A stretch of DNA of 64,000 nt from Telopea speciosissima (taxonomy: Eukaryota > Streptophyta > Magnoliopsida > Proteales > Proteaceae). Of the stretch, positions 10,114 through 22,484 are shown piece by piece. The notes beneath the pieces are model-generated. The model was given only the letters and a program-made list of their open reading frames with translations, was not told where the DNA came from and searched no databases. The position numbers were made by a program, and so were the translations under genes. Location: the NCBI RefSeq assembly GCF_018873765.1, contig NC_057925.1, positions 3,240,927 to 3,304,926 on the forward strand, written 5' to 3'. Position 1 is the stretch's first letter. Each line of letters opens with the position of its first letter.

Positions 10114-13100
10114 CGGCGAAAGAGAGGAAAGCTGGTCGAGTGCCGAGCATCGTGTTCGAGCAGGAAGATGGACAGCACGGTGGGAACAAGAGACTAATCT
10201 CTGTTCATACTAATCAGATAAAAAAACTCGTCAATCATCTTGGCCGATCCTTCTTCCTCTCCAGCCTCTTTGATCTGGAGGTTAGACCAACGTTCGACTC
10301 CGAAGATGTTATTGAGAAGGTTCGCGTATTGCCACGATGGGTAAGGTCTTGATTTCCTGCTAATTTGCACTTTGATTTCTAATTGTGTTTATACGGAGAA
10401 GCAATTGTATTGTGTCATTTTTGCAATGTTTACATTCTTATACTTTATGTTTTGTTCTGAGAGTAATGGAGAACTTTGGAGTAAATGAGGGGGAACGGGT
10501 GGAAGGTCACTTTGTGAGGGATATGAATCAATTCAGACATTTAGTAGGCTAACAAAGTTTGTGAGAATCGCTTAATTTGTGGCAAACCACTGAACAGAGA
10601 ATTAAAACATGTGACTCATACACTTAATCGGTTATTGTGGCTAACTTATCAGATAGATTTAATATTGGGGGTGGATTTGGTGTTCTTACTAACACCCCAC
10701 CCCTAAACAAAGAGAGATGACATTGGAATTTAATTCCTGTAACATGGATACATACATTTAGAAGTCCATTGTTGAAGATGACATAAACATTTAAAGAGTT
10801 AGGGGAGTCTTTCCTAAGGAATGAGGATGATATTTACATCTAGATAATGAGAGAATAGTTGGTAAAAAAATTAATTTATTGCACTCAGCAGAAATTTTTA
10901 TGTTATCAAGTGGTCATTGTCTGTGTGATGATATAAAGCTCAAGCTGCTAGTTTGAAGACACATATTCAAGTTTGAGATTGGCACCCTACTAAAACGGGA
11001 CTTGTACCGGGTTCCACCTCGCAGGTGAAGTGGGACTGATACTAGAATCTCACTCTTTTCTTTGAAGTTCATATGTACTCGATTATAGAGTGGATAAATC
11101 AAAACTAGAATGGCTGAATGCGGATAAAAGAGTTACATGGTGAAAATATAGGATGTATATGAGGTGTAGAATTCGTATGTATCATTATGATGCTCCTATT
11201 TTATTGTTTGCAAAGTAGGATTAAATTCCTTTCTTATTCGGTGAGACAGTGTTGTCACCATCAAAACGGGAGCTTGTTGTTATCTATTTCTTACATGAAT
11301 CTGAAATAAGTAGAAGAATGATATCTCAGTGATATTTGTTTATCTTATCCCTCAGTATCTAATCTTGGTTTTAGCTGGTGCACACCTTTAATTTTCCCTG
11401 CTGAGGGACTTCTTAAGCTGCACTTACTGTCTGTGATTTGACCATGTTGCTTATACGATAAAATTCATTATGTTGTACGATGTCTGAGAATGGGGGTAAT
11501 GGGAGGAAAGGAACTAGGCTAGTTGATTAAATATACAACTGGAGAGTGATAGGGTCTTTACTCTTGAGAATAAGTGATAATCTTTGTGGTCCTTGTGTTT
11601 TGAGTGGGTCTGTTCAGTTAATTTGAGTGTAATTTAATTCCTGTTGTGCTTTTAACTTGCTACTTAAAATTGTTCTGTCAGATTCATCTCCATGCGGGCA
11701 CAGATGCAGTTCTCAATGTTACATTTATAAGAGCCCCATCTCATGCTTTTTTGAAGGTTGATGTTCCTCTTGTCTTCAGAGGAGAAGATGTATCCCCTGG
11801 ATTAAGAAAAGGTATGCCAACTCTTGATTGTGCTCTATCAAGTACTCCCCTTGTGAAATTACTGAGCTATTTTTATTTTTAATAATGGCTTTTATCTTAT
11901 TGTATCTTTAAATCCATTACTTTGATAATGAACTATGTCTGTTATTATATCCCTAATATTATAGAACAACCATCCTTCTTATGTAGATTATCCACTATGC
12001 ATCTCTATGCATCACAAAGCTAGTGTGGCTCTGCAGGTTGATTCTAATTTTCAGCTTTTAGCCGTCACCTTTAATAAGATTAAGGAATCACTTTTTTATT
12101 ATTTGAAGCTATTATATATGGACAGAGCCCACCGATGTGCGACCAATGTCCTGAAGCATGTCAACACACATCAATATGTGTATACATTCAAATGTTCCGG
12201 CTGCTTTACCTTGTGACACTGGATAGGATACTTTGGCCTTACTACCATTTGATCTTTTGTTGCAAAACTCACTGTGGTCCTGATCATTGATAATTACTAA
12301 ATTGTACAATATTAATACCTTACCTTTGGATATAGTTCCCCTCCTCTTTCTGTTAATAGTTTACTTGGATTTTTTTTACTGACTTAAATTAACCACACTT
12401 TAGGTTTTTTCCTTTCATTTGAAGTTTCCTCTCCCTTTTTTTTTTTTGGAGGAAGTAGTTTTAATACGCTGTCGCGTGTGGTTCTTGCTTAATATGTCAT
12501 GATAATGATTGCTTCATTAGTCTGCATACATGAATGTATAAATGATATGTCTTTGTTGCTGTCCCTTTGTTACTCTTGCTTCCGTGTTTGTAGAGTGTCT
12601 CTTCCAAGTAATAAATAAATAAAAGAGCAAGTATTTAAATTGTTGTCCAGCATAGGCGTAGTAATGTAGACATATGCTGAACCAGAAAAATCCAGCTAGA
12701 AACTAGTACAAACATAGGATCATTGAACAGAGAATATAGGATATGAAACTAACAAAACAGAATATGAAACTAGATCTAATAGAAAATAAAATAATTGGTA
12801 GCAAAGGACAGGAACACACCAAGCCCGTGAAGAGAATCTCTTCCATTAAGGAATCCACCTTAGTCTTCACTTGGAATCCATTAAGCCATAGTTGTCAAGG
12901 TGTCGCCTTGGCGTTCAGGCTCCTTGGTCGCCTTGTTGGTGTTGCCTTGGGTCCGGACCTTCTCCAATGCCTTGGGTCGCCTAGACACCGTGACAACTAT
13001 GCACCAAGCACACTATTGAATCCATCACTTATTTCTGAAACTTATAAGCTTGTATAATCTTCAAATCTTTAGGAAGGCCTATGGCCTTTACATCTATTTA

Positions 13101-16100
13101 ATAACCTTTGCTAACTAGTAATAGGATATCATCAGGACTGAATTAAGAATAACATACGCCGAAGAAATAATAAAAAATAGCAACCTATACAGATAATATA
13201 GAGGTAAGCTGGATTGCTAACATCAGGCCTATTCCAGCTAAAGATAAGGTGGTATAATAGATAAGAAGTGAAATAGAAAACAACTACTAAGACTCCAACG
13301 AACTAATAAATCTGATATTCTTTCCTCTTACCTATATTTTAGGCCCATTAAAGTGGCCTATTGCAACCAAAATCCCTTGGACCGGAGGCCCAACATAAAT
13401 GTAACCCAACCTAAAGGGGGAGCCCCCTCCCCCCCGCCCTTCTCAAAATTTCTTTCTGGATATTATGCACCATTCCTTCTGTAGGGGATAGACTACTTAG
13501 TTAAATTCACATTCTACATATATTTTATATATAACTACTGTATACCTAGTAGCAATTGAATTTAACTACATATGTAATGATAAATAGATCCCCACGCTGT
13601 CTGCTTGACGCACATCCTCTAACAGGACTTCTTTTATTCATTTTCTTTATCCTCCCTGATCTTTGTGGACCCCTACTAAGTACTAACTATTCTGTCCTGC
13701 GTGCTGTCATTGGTGTTGTGTGGGAGATTCCTCCTACACCGTCCATGTGGGGAACTCTCCCCCATGTATATTATGTATAGTATGTGTCTACATAAATGTA
13801 TTAAGATTCTTGAATGAGGGGGAAGATGGGTTTGGATCTCCTACCCCTAAAAAGTATAATTTTTATAGTTGCTACCCTATATGTTTTGATAGTTGTTACC
13901 TTGTACTAACTTACCATATGTTTTAAGATATGCAAAAGTTATGCAAAAGGGCTGACTCGTCCCATCGACCCACCTCCACAATTAATGCAAACTAAGAAAT
14001 GAAAAAAAGAAAAAGAAAAAAGGGAAAGTAAAGAAAGAAAACCCCATACATTCCTCTTCACGATTTTTTTCTCTTCCTCGATTTTTTTTTTTCAAATTTC
14101 TCTGAGTTCCCTACTTCATTCTCTTACTTCCTCCTTTCTTTGAGAAGAAACAAAGAAGCCATTGGCCCTAGGGTTTTAGTGCACGGTAGCTGCCAATACC
14201 ATTAAGGATTGGCCGTATCAGACCAGATTGCACCATTTTGCCCCCTAAAAATACAAATACGGGGTTTTTTTGGACCATTTTGCACTCCCCTGTTCCGACA
14301 CCATCAATATGGATCTGCTGACACGGCCAATCCAATCCTGATATCTTAAACCATGATTGGGCCTTTGAATCAATTGGTAGTCATTTCTTCTTCTTTTTTT
14401 TTTTTTTATCGATTTTCATCTCTCTTTTGGGGGAGGGCATAGAGTGAGGGGAAGAAGAAAAGTCAGTGAATTTCATATTGTTATTATTTTCCACTTCTTG
14501 AATTCATACACTTATCAAAACTTATTCCATTTTATTTTCTTTTAAGACAATTTTGGATTGGTGCAATTAGAAATAAGGCAACTTAAATATGCTTGGTTTA
14601 ATCAGTTAAGGTGGATTAAATTTATATACTTTAATTTTTCTTTTCTATTTTATTCTTCGTGGATTAATTCAGTTACTTTTGCTAACGAAGATTTGATTTA
14701 CTGGGTTTTTTTATTATGAAAAGTAAATTGTTAGTATTTGATACTATCAATAAGGAGAATGACTAGTGTAGTATGTAGACTTCGTTGAGAAAATCGGGGC
14801 TCTGCTCCTGTTAACCAGTGTTTGTATGGTAGATATAAAGAAAAGAACTGCAAGGTGGAGCCCATTCTTTGTTAAAGATGTAACTAGTTTTTATCTTTCT
14901 CCCCCATAATTTTTGCTCCATCCTCATCTTGTATGATTATTGCTAAAAGAACATAGCTGAAATTTTATTTTACAGATGGTTACTCTTTGCACTTTCTTTT
15001 CGTCTTTCCCCCTCTCCCTCCCTCCTCTCTTAAACAGTGTTGTTTCCTCTGATGTACAGACTCTTTATTTTACAGATGGTTACTCTTTGCACTTTCTTTT
15101 CGTCTTCCCCCCTCCCCCTCCCCCTCTTAAAGAGTGTTGTTTCCTCTGATGTACAGACTCTCTCTCTCTCTCTTTTAATGAATAACTGATCAATTTTATC
15201 ACCTTTAGATCAGAGAGGGAGGAGAGTAGAAGCCAAACTCTATTAAAACATTTTCTATACTTTGTATTTTATTATTTTTTGTTATAAATTTATTAGGTAT
15301 GCTGAAAATTAGGGATTTTTTGTTTTTTCTTTTTTTTTTTTCTTTTTTTTTTGGGGGGGGGGTGTTATCAAAGTAATGCCATAGTTTTCATCAGGATGAC
15401 TGAAGATGAATTTGTGTTACACGTAGTTTTAATGCATTTGTAACAGAATCCTAGAAATTACTTCTGATAAAAAAATCACTCCACCATCATCAATGGAAGA
15501 TCAACTTACACCCTGTAACATAATATTTATATGCCATACTAATGTAACATTAATTTTAAGAGGGCGGACTTCGGCGCAACATTAAGGTTGCTCTATTGCG
15601 ATCAAGTGGTCGCGGGTTCAAGTCGGGGAACAGCCTCTCCGCAAAGCGGGGGTAAGGCTGCGTACATTATGACCCTACCCCAGACTCCGCAATGGTGGGA
15701 GCCTCATGCACTGGGTACACACATTTTTTTTTTTATAGTCGAACTCCTAAAAAAAATTAAATTTACATAATTTGGGAACTTGGTCTTCAAATTTAAAATA
15801 GCTGAAGTGAGAGAAAGGTTGACCAGAGACTTAGACCATGTTAGGTATTAAAAGTGAGGATCGAGTACTAATAAAAGAAGTGGACATTGAAGAGAGGTGG
15901 AAAGAGTACTTCTTCGGCCTTCTTAATGAAGACTCCTTGAGTGATACAGCAGCGGAAAGAGACTTATTCATAGGGAGTCAGGGACACCTCAACGCATGGG
16001 TATATACTCAAAATTAGGATGCCTGAAGTAAAAGAAGCTATAAGTAAGATGAAAGTAGGCAAGGCCCAGGCCGTAACAAGATTCCGATTGAGGTGTGGAA

Positions 16101-18938
16101 GAACGTAGGCTTTTGTGGTCAATCTTGGCTAACCAAGCTGTTTAACAAGATTATGACCACTAGGAAAATGACAGATGAATGGAGGAGAAGCATTGTGGTT
16201 CCAATTTATAAAAACAAAAGGAGATATTCAGACCTGTAATAACTATAGAGGCATAAAGTTGATGAGTTATACAATGAAGTTATGGGAGAGGGTTATTGGA
16301 ACCCACCTGAGAAAGGAGACTACTATTTCAGAAAACTAATTCAGTTTTATGCCTGGAAGATCCTCGATGGAGGCAATTTTTTGAGGAGACTCATGGAAAG
16401 ATATAGAGAGGGCAAGAAGGATCTCCATATGGTCTTCATAGACCTAGAAAAAACCTAAAACAAAGTCCCTAGAGAGTTAATCTGGAATATTCTTGAGACG
16501 AGAAGTGTGTCCTCTAAATATGTGGACATAATTAAAGACATGTATGCTTATGTGGTGACTAGCATTAGAACAGTAGGGGGCCAAAGCAATGATTTCTCAA
16601 TTTCAATTGGGTTACACCATCGATCAGCCTTAAGCCCTTATTTGTTTGCGCTTATCGTGGACGACTTAACCCAAAGGCATACAAGATGAGGTCCCTTGGT
16701 GTATGATCTTTGTAGATGATATTGTTTTAGTCGATGAGACACAACCAGGGATTAATGCCAAAGTGGAACTATGGCGAACTACCTTGGAATCAAAAGGTCT
16801 AAAGTTAAGTAGAATGAAGACCGAATTTACGGTGTGTGTAACTTTAGCAAATCTGGGACAGATAATGAGACGGTTTTTATTGGTGAGAGGGAGATCCCGT
16901 AAAGCGACTATTTTAGATACCTGGTATCCATCGTAAATAAGGAGGGTGACATAGAAGGCAATGTTCGCCCAAAGGATAAAAGTAGGGGGGATGAAATGGA
17001 GAAGTGTGTCCAAAGTTCTATGTGATCGACGTATTCCTTTAAAAATTAAAGGAAATTTTATAGGACTGTCATTGGACCATCTATGATGTACAGTGCGGAA
17101 TGCTAGGCAGTGAAGAAGTGTCATATAAATAAACTTGGTGTCGCAGAGATGAGGATATTGAGATGGATGTGTGGGAAACTAGAAAGGATAAAGTAAGGAA
17201 TGACCATATTAGAGTTGGCTTGGGAGTAGCTCCGATCCATGATAAACTTAGAGAGAGTTGCTTGAGGTGGCCTGGCCATGTTCAACTAAGGGCTCGGATG
17301 CCCCAGTTCGAAGGAGCGACCTGATTCAGATTGAGGGAACCAAAAGAGCTAGAGGCAGGCCTAAATTAACCATAAGAGAAGTGGTGAAGAAAGACATGCT
17401 TAGCTTACGCCTCACCACCTCTATGACTTCAAAAAGAGCTGATTGAAGAGTGAAAATCCAAGTGGCCGACCCCTTTTAGTTGGACTTAGTTGGTGGGACG
17501 ATGTTGTTGTTGTATTACACGCCTTTCTCGAGGACAATAGCAGAATTTTGAGCAGAAATGATGCGGTTCGTTGCTAAGTAGGGTCGATGCCCTAGAGTTT
17601 GTCTTTGCTGTGTTCTCCTCTTACTTATTATTAATTTGTTTGTTTCTACTGGGATCCATGTAGCCGACCCCATTTAGTTGGGATAAGGCTGAGTTGTTGT
17701 TGTTGTTGTTCTTGGTCTTTAAATTTAATGGAGATTGGTGAGAGGTAATCATATTTTTCGCTAAAGATCCATACACAGAACAACTCAGTATTCTTAAGCA
17801 GATTTCTAGAGGGGAGGAGCACATAAAAAATCCAACTCAGTGTTCTTAAGCAGATTTCTATGGCTTCAACATGACACGGGTTTGTCCTGTTGGGGTGGAG
17901 TGGGGGAATTGGAACCATGAGGAATGCCTAGCAGTATGGGCTTAAAAGCCTCTACATGCATACAGATGCACCACACATGCAAAGCACTCTGGATCTCTGC
18001 TTTTACACTGTGTGGCTCACTGTATTTTGTGGTTGAAGTCCTGGTTGAAGCCTGCCCATATGTGGTATGGGCTTATTATTTCTCTTGGAATCATTGGTTT
18101 GTAGTGATCTTTGTTCAGCCTCTACATGCATACAGATGCACCACACATGCGAAGGACTCTGGATCTCTGGTTTTACACTGTGTGGCTCACTGTATTTTGT
18201 GGTTGAAGCCTGCCCATATGTGGTATGGGCTTAGCATTTCTCTTGGAACCATTGGTTTGTAGTGATCTTTGTTCAGCAGCCTCTACATGCATACAGATGC
18301 ACCACACATGCAAATCACTCTGGATCTCTGCTTTTACATTGTGTGGCTCACTGTATTTTGTGGTTGAAGTCTGCCCATATGTGGTAAGGGCTTAGCATTT
18401 CTCTTGAAACCATTGGTTTGTAGTGATCTTTGTTCGGCTGATACCAATTTTGACAGTGGCCCTATCGACTGCTAAGCTTACACAACTTTCTCAATGTCTC
18501 ACACTTCAATGAAAAGGTTTGAACTTCTCATTGGTTGACAGTTTACTGTATAGTCATTGCACTCCAATAAGGAGAAAGTTTGTCTTCCTACCCTCTTTTT
18601 TGACATTTTGAGTTCAGAAAATTGAATGTATATTATGTTGTAAATTGCGTTATTCAGTTCCTTCTACCTCTTAGTTAATATGAAATTGAGCTATTTATTT
18701 TGTGATCTTGGCAGGAGCTTATTTGAATACCATAAAGAGGACTGTTAAATACCTTTGCCCTGCTGATATCGTCCCGCCATATATTGACGTTGATCTAAGT
18801 GAGTTGGATGTTGGCCAAAAGTTGGTAATGGGTGATCTCAAGGTTCATCCGGCGCTACGGCTTCTTAAATCCAAGGATGAGCCTGTTTGTAAGATTATGG
18901 GGGCAAGGGTTTCTGAGCAGCAAAAGAAGTCTAAATAA
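9927..18938 (+). CDS. Large-subunit ribosomal protein bL25-like, organellar (L25/TL5/CTC domain)
   Basis: A bacterial-type L25 ribosomal protein that would bind 5S rRNA in the organellar (probably mitochondrial) large subunit. Three exons, 9927-10340, 11682-11811 and 18715-18938, join in frame to 768 nt, 255 residues plus stop. Each boundary has a good signal (TGG|GTAAGG, CTGTCAG|ATT, AAAG|GTATGC, GGCAG|GAG). The first residues (MWIHRPLLTKAIQFRFFSQA) are basic and amphipathic, with the FFSQA-type ending of many plant mitochondrial presequences. Residues about 28-135 form the N-terminal L25 domain, including NKRLISVHTNQIKKLVNHLG. From about 139 comes the TL5-type C-terminal domain, with FLKVDVPLVFRGEDVSPGL, ADIVPPYIDVDLSELDVG and GDLKVHPALRLL. 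The start is the first ATG in this frame. It is divergent from QPT. Intron 2 is 6.9 kb and packed with repeats. Confidence 0.9.
10341..11681. other. bL25m intron 1
   Basis: A 1.3-kb AT-rich intron bounded by GTAAGG and CTGTCAG. No further gene, RNA or clear mobile element was seen. Confidence 0.6.
12887..13001. mobile_element. hAT-like MITE, CATAGTTGTCA family, member 2
   Basis: A 115-bp element with ends 'catagttgtcaagg' and '...gtgacaactatg'. The 8-bp flanks cattaagc and caccaagc match at 6 of 8, both differences being C/T. Its internal sequence ('ccttggtcgccttgttggtg') matches member 1 at 4224-4345 closely enough to place them in one family. Confidence 0.65.
14963..15165. repeat. Tandem duplication, about 101 bp x 2, pyrimidine-rich
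   Basis: The block starting 'ttttattttacagatggtta' and ending 'cctctgatgtacagactct' occurs twice in direct tandem, differing mainly in the C/T-rich middle. A (TC)n run follows. Confidence 0.8.
15560..15734 (+). mobile_element. Au-type SINE
   Basis: Same structure as the copy at 6780-6938: 'cggcgcaacattaaggttgc', a clear B-box-like 'gcgggttcaagtc', 'aacagcctctccgcaaagcg', 'gtaaggctgcgtacattatg' and a 3' T-run after 'gggtacacac'. No confident target duplication was seen. It lies in sense orientation in bL25m intron 2. Confidence 0.85.
15780..17515 (+). mobile_element. Decayed RTE-clade LINE, reverse transcriptase region and 3' end
   Basis: Fragments of the RTE-type reverse transcriptase follow one another in order but in shifting frames. 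First come VDIEERWKEYF, then WLTKLFNKIMTTRKM and DEWRRSIVVPIYKNK. Next are VVTSIRTVGGQSNDFSIS with SIGLHHRSALSPYLFALIVD, then the polymerase core as FVDDIVLVDET (an [FY]xDD box), and finally RARGRPKLTIREVVKKD. The 3' end carries the typical '...ttagttggtgggacgatg' and TTG repeats. Many frameshifts and stops make it non-functional. It sits in bL25m intron 2 in sense orientation. Confidence 0.85.
17650..17712 (+). repeat. RTE-type LINE 3' tail with (TTG)n
   Basis: Contains 'gtagccgaccccatttagtt', 'gggataaggctgag' and six TTG units. It lies about 140 bp beyond the longer RTE copy and has slightly different sequence, so it is a separate truncated insertion or a subfamily tail. Confidence 0.6.
17947..18438. 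repeat. Minisatellite, three units of about 160-170 bp
   Basis: Three direct tandem units begin 'cctctacatgcatacagatg' near 17949, 18118 and 18281 and end 'ttggtttgtagtgatctttg'. Unit 1 has an extra 13-bp duplication ('tcctggttgaagc'). The long open frame at 17924-18262 is only the repeat read through and is not a gene. Confidence 0.85.
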
Positions 18939-19845
18939 ATGCCCTTATTGAACAGATGAACCTATTATTTGCAAAAGACTCCTCTACCTTCCAGGAAAGT
19001 TTGAGCTCATCCATTCTTTTTGGTTCTTTTGGTTCTTTTGGTTTGTTATGTAGAAGTTTGTTCATTCAAAATATGCGTGATCTTTTGCTGACAGCCACCA
19101 AAAGCTGTGATCGATCAACATTCACAGAAGGTGTGTTGCTACACTCTTCATTTTGAGGTGTTTCAGTCCTAGTAGACAGATTTATATGTGAATTATTAAT
19201 TAAGGGATTTTCTTGTTAACACCCCTTGAGCCTTGAGGTATCAAATAATTTGTAATCTTATTTTTTTGCCTTTTTAGTATATCTTTTTTTTTTTTCAATG
19301 AAGGTAAATCTTGTCATTTCATGTGTCCTCAAAACAATTTTTAATAATGACACAATGATAAGTGATTTTCAAATTATTTTGAAAATCCTTTTTTACCCTT
19401 GATTTAAGAACTTCTGAAAATAAAACAAGGACAATCAAAGGTTACTAATTCTAAATACACCTAAAGAATTGTCATATAAATACGGTCCTATTAATTGATT
19501 CCATCGTACCTCATGACAAATCTGTTTCCCCTTCTCACATCTACTTTCTGTATATTAAGATACATCTTACATAAATATCCCATGATCAAAGAAACATTTC
19601 ATTTGTTGTAACTTTTTGAGATTCTTTGGTCTTTTTAGCTGGAAAAGATAATTCCATACATTTAAAGTAACCCAAAAATCTAGAAAATTAAACTCCATAT
19701 TTGGCAGTAGCTACTCGAATTGAAAATCTTAGAATGACTATGGATAGTAAGGCTCTATTGTGGGTAATGTATTTTTATGGTTTATTTTTGGATGGTTAAA
19801 AAAAACTATCATGAATTCATTTTTTTTTTTTTTTGGTAAAGGGGA
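18939..19845. other. 3' flank of bL25m
   Basis: AT-rich DNA after the bL25m stop, including its presumed 3' UTR. No coding or repeat feature is supported apart from T-runs. Confidence 0.4.
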
Positions 19846-20340
19846 AATTTATTGAGGGGGGGAGTGTGTAGTACTAGTGGCTTCATTTGCGCACAGCTCA
19901 TGAAGCCACCGAATGGAGTATGGCCAATCCGTCACACACACAAGTGACAGGGCTTTCTTGGCTAGGGCATCTGCAATCATATTCAGAGCCCTAGGAACAC
20001 AAGAAAAAACAACTGAGGAAAAGGATGGGACTAGTCGTTCCACATCAACAACTAAGTCAGCCACCTCCCACGAAGGGATCTTCTTTCCTTCAACCATGAG
20101 AAATGCATCCATATTGTCTGTCTTGACCATAAGATCATCAATTTCCAACTCTAATGTTAAAGTCAAGGCATATCGGATAGCCAGAAGTTCACCCTAAAAA
20201 CTGCAGCCAAAACTAGAAGGGATGGAGCGAGCCAAGCAAGGGGAGCCCGAATGATCTCTGAATACCACGCCAACCCCTCCTTTAGACTTATCAGCAGGCA
20301 GAGCAGCATCGCTATTTGCATATCGGATGGATTTTCAAAG
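19846..20340 (-). mobile_element. L1-type LINE fragment, RNase H domain (pseudogene)
   Basis: On the minus strand one frame reads SDAALPADKSKGGVGVVFRD, an internal stop, GELLAIRYALTLTLELEIDD and then VFSCVPRALNMIADALAKKA. These are the start, E-containing helix and C-terminal 'R..N..AD.LAK.A' parts of the plant LINE RNase H domain. One in-frame stop (near 20190) interrupts it. A foldback MITE lies just beyond its 5' side at 20371. Confidence 0.8.
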
Positions 20341-20370
20341 CTATGTTTTGACTTTGTGGCTAACTCCAAT

Positions 20371-20570
20371 GAATTGTTATCCTCTCTTGTCCGCTGCCCG
20401 GACAGGACCGTGCTGTCCCCTCACATGGAGGCACAAAATGATGACCTAACCCCCTGCCCGAACACACTGCCCAGGTGAGGTTAAATCATCATTTTGCGCC
20501 CCCATGTGAGGAGACAGTACGGTCCTGTCCGGGAAGCGGACAATGCCAGGACAGGAGAGGGAAAAAATTC
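20371..20570. mobile_element. MULE-type foldback MITE with 9-bp target duplication
   Basis: A 200-bp element whose two halves are inverted copies ('gtccgctgcccggacaggac' on the left, complemented near 20525-20550). The centre carries 'ctgcccgaacacactgccca'. It is flanked by a perfect 9-bp direct repeat, aactccaat, at 20362-20370 and 20571-20579, the size expected for Mutator-like elements. Confidence 0.85.
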
Positions 20571-20580
20571 AACTCCAATG

Positions 20581-21185
20581 GGTTTGAAATTTGAATTGTG
20601 AGGCGAAGATAAGGACCTACCTATCCACAAAATCTAAGCACCATTTGATTGATATATAAGACAATTGTTGGCTTTTAAAGTGACCTTAAGAAAGGTTTCT
20701 CCCATGAACATGTAGAGACCATAGCTTCAAAATCGGGTATCGGTGAATTGGTCGATTTTCATCGAAATTGGTCATAACTGATCCTAATTGTGGCTGATTC
20801 AACACGGTTGATTCATGCCAAGAAACCATAGAATCGTAGAATTTTTAGGTCTGAGGGCTGATTCTAGGGCTTTGGGAACTGATTTCGAATCAAATCCTCA
20901 ACACATGTTTTCAGACCCTGGTAGGGACTAGGCTTTCCAAAGCATATCAGTGTATTCCCATGCCAACTCACTCCTTACCTTACCATAATTATTATGAATC
21001 CTTTAGTACCTTTTAGGGTTTTTCCATACAAGAATCAGCCAAGCTGATCGACCGGAATCGGGATAATCTCATCCGATTCCAATTTAATCCGATTTAATTT
21101 GATCTCAATAGAACCAGGATCAGCCTCGGCCGAGCCAATCCAGTCCGATCCCAATTCTTAAAACGTTGATACCGATCCTACAACC
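20581..21185. other. Repeat-like intergenic DNA
   Basis: Rich in 'ccgattc', 'gaatcgg' and 'gatcc' words in both orientations, resembling 860-1130. A degenerate MITE is likely, but no clear ends or target duplication could be set. Confidence 0.3.
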
Positions 21186-21193
21186 AATTCCTC

Positions 21194-21375
21194 TAGATAT
21201 GTTATCTCCTCTAGTTTCCTGCCTGGCCCAATTCCCTAGTTCCTCTAACAAGGGGGCTGGATGGAATGACCATCCTACCCCTACCCGAACACTCTATCTG
21301 GGTGGGGTCCACCACCCCTCTATTAGAGGAACTAGGGAACTGGGCCGGACAGAGAACTAGAGGAGATAATTTTCC
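21194..21375. mobile_element. Foldback MITE, long TIR
   Basis: Terminal inverted repeats of about 46 bp run from 'ttatctcctctagtttcctg' at 21200 to '...ctagttcctctaa', and back as the complement ending near 21370. The central part, 'cctacccgaacactctatct', resembles the centre of the elements at 20371 and 21425. No target duplication was resolved. Confidence 0.75.
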
Positions 21376-21422
21376 GAGATGAGATACATATAGATGATAG
21401 ATCCATGCACTTGTCCAAGGAT

Positions 21423-21645
21423 GCAACTCGGGTGCAACGGTTTGGATCCTCTACTGTCGAGGTGCCCGGTAGGACCCTACTGTCAAGACACAGCAAGGCG
21501 GGGATGACCGCCTTATCCCTGCGCGAGCACCTTGCCCACGTGGGGGTAAGGCTATCATTTACCGCCTTACTGTGTCTTGACAGTAGGGTCCTGTCGGGTA
21601 GCTCGGCAGTAGAGGATCTGAATCCAAGTTGCTTCTTGCAAACGG
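21423..21645. mobile_element. Foldback MITE, long TIR
   Basis: The left arm (including 'ggatcctctactgtcgaggt' and 'ggaccctactgtcaagacac') is repeated in inverted form on the right ('gtgtcttgacagtagggtcc'). Arms are 70 bp or more. It is the third foldback element in 1.3 kb and has the same kind of G/C-rich centre. The target duplication is uncertain. Confidence 0.75.
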
Positions 21646-22480
21646 ATAAGATTCTGTGAGTCTTCTTACACGTGTGGGTTGCATGTGATCATCAAGTGAC
21701 ACGTTTTCACCTGAAACATATGACACCTCTTAAAGGGGGAAAGTGAAAGATGAGACTTAGCAAAGAGAGTGGAGTGCTTTGCTGTGGGAGGAGGACGGAG
21801 GAGGAGAGAGTCAAATGGAAGCGCACAAAGAAAGAAAAAAGCAATTAGAAATGAAAGAAGGGAGAGAAAAGAAGAAAGGTGGAGATCATGACCACCTTAA
21901 TAATACACCAACATCGATGAATCCAACAGCTAGGGTTCTTCTTCGGGAGGCTATCACCCATGGAGGACGAGACGTGGAGAAGGATGGAACAGAGAAGGCT
22001 GATGATGTTCTTGTGTTCAATCGATCTGTCAACAAAGTTGATTCTTCACTAGAGTAATTAAAGTAAAAGTAAAGCTCTTGTACTTGACAGAGTGAGATAG
22101 ATCTGACTCTTGTGTTGGTGTATTAAGGTCATCGCCTTTCTTTTAGGACATAATTAAGAAGAATGAAATCCATTTCAGCACTGTTAATTTCTTATTTTGA
22201 GATCTTATAGTATGATGCTTAGACATCAGTTGACATGTTAGTACATATCACCATATCAACACATTTCTATAAAATTATTGCACAAAACCTAGTTTGTCAT
22301 ATATACATAATTATCCCGCCTTAATTTCTTACATGATAAATGGAAGCCTCCTCCTCAACAAGTACGATAAATGAATTAATCATTTTAACACAATTGTATT
22401 GTGCTGCATCTCTGCAATGATGATTGCACAAGCTTGATGCTAGGGATTTGCGTAGAACTCATCTTCAAAAGTTAGTCGTT
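21646..22480. other. Intergenic DNA, no gene recognised
   Basis: An open frame at 21779-22057 (92 codons) is Lys/Glu-rich and low complexity in its first half and resembles no family known to me. The rest is AT-rich. Confidence 0.35.
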
Positions 22481-22484
22481 AAGG

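Larger units (their letters stand above)
11812..18714. other. bL25m intron 2, 6.9 kb of inserted repeats
   Basis: The intron carries a hAT-like MITE (12887-13001), a duplicated pyrimidine-rich block (14963-15165), an Au SINE (15560-15734), a decayed RTE LINE (15780-17515), an RTE tail (17650-17712) and a three-copy minisatellite (17947-18438). The rest (about 11.8-12.9 and 13.0-14.9 kb) is AT-rich with no supported feature. Confidence 0.7.

Noticed and set aside
17924..18262. 112-codon open frame as a gene
   Set aside because: It is a read-through of a three-unit minisatellite; the peptide repeats with the DNA units and has no family motif.
21779..22057. 92-codon open frame as a gene
   Set aside because: Low-complexity Lys/Glu-rich start, no motif, no splice context.
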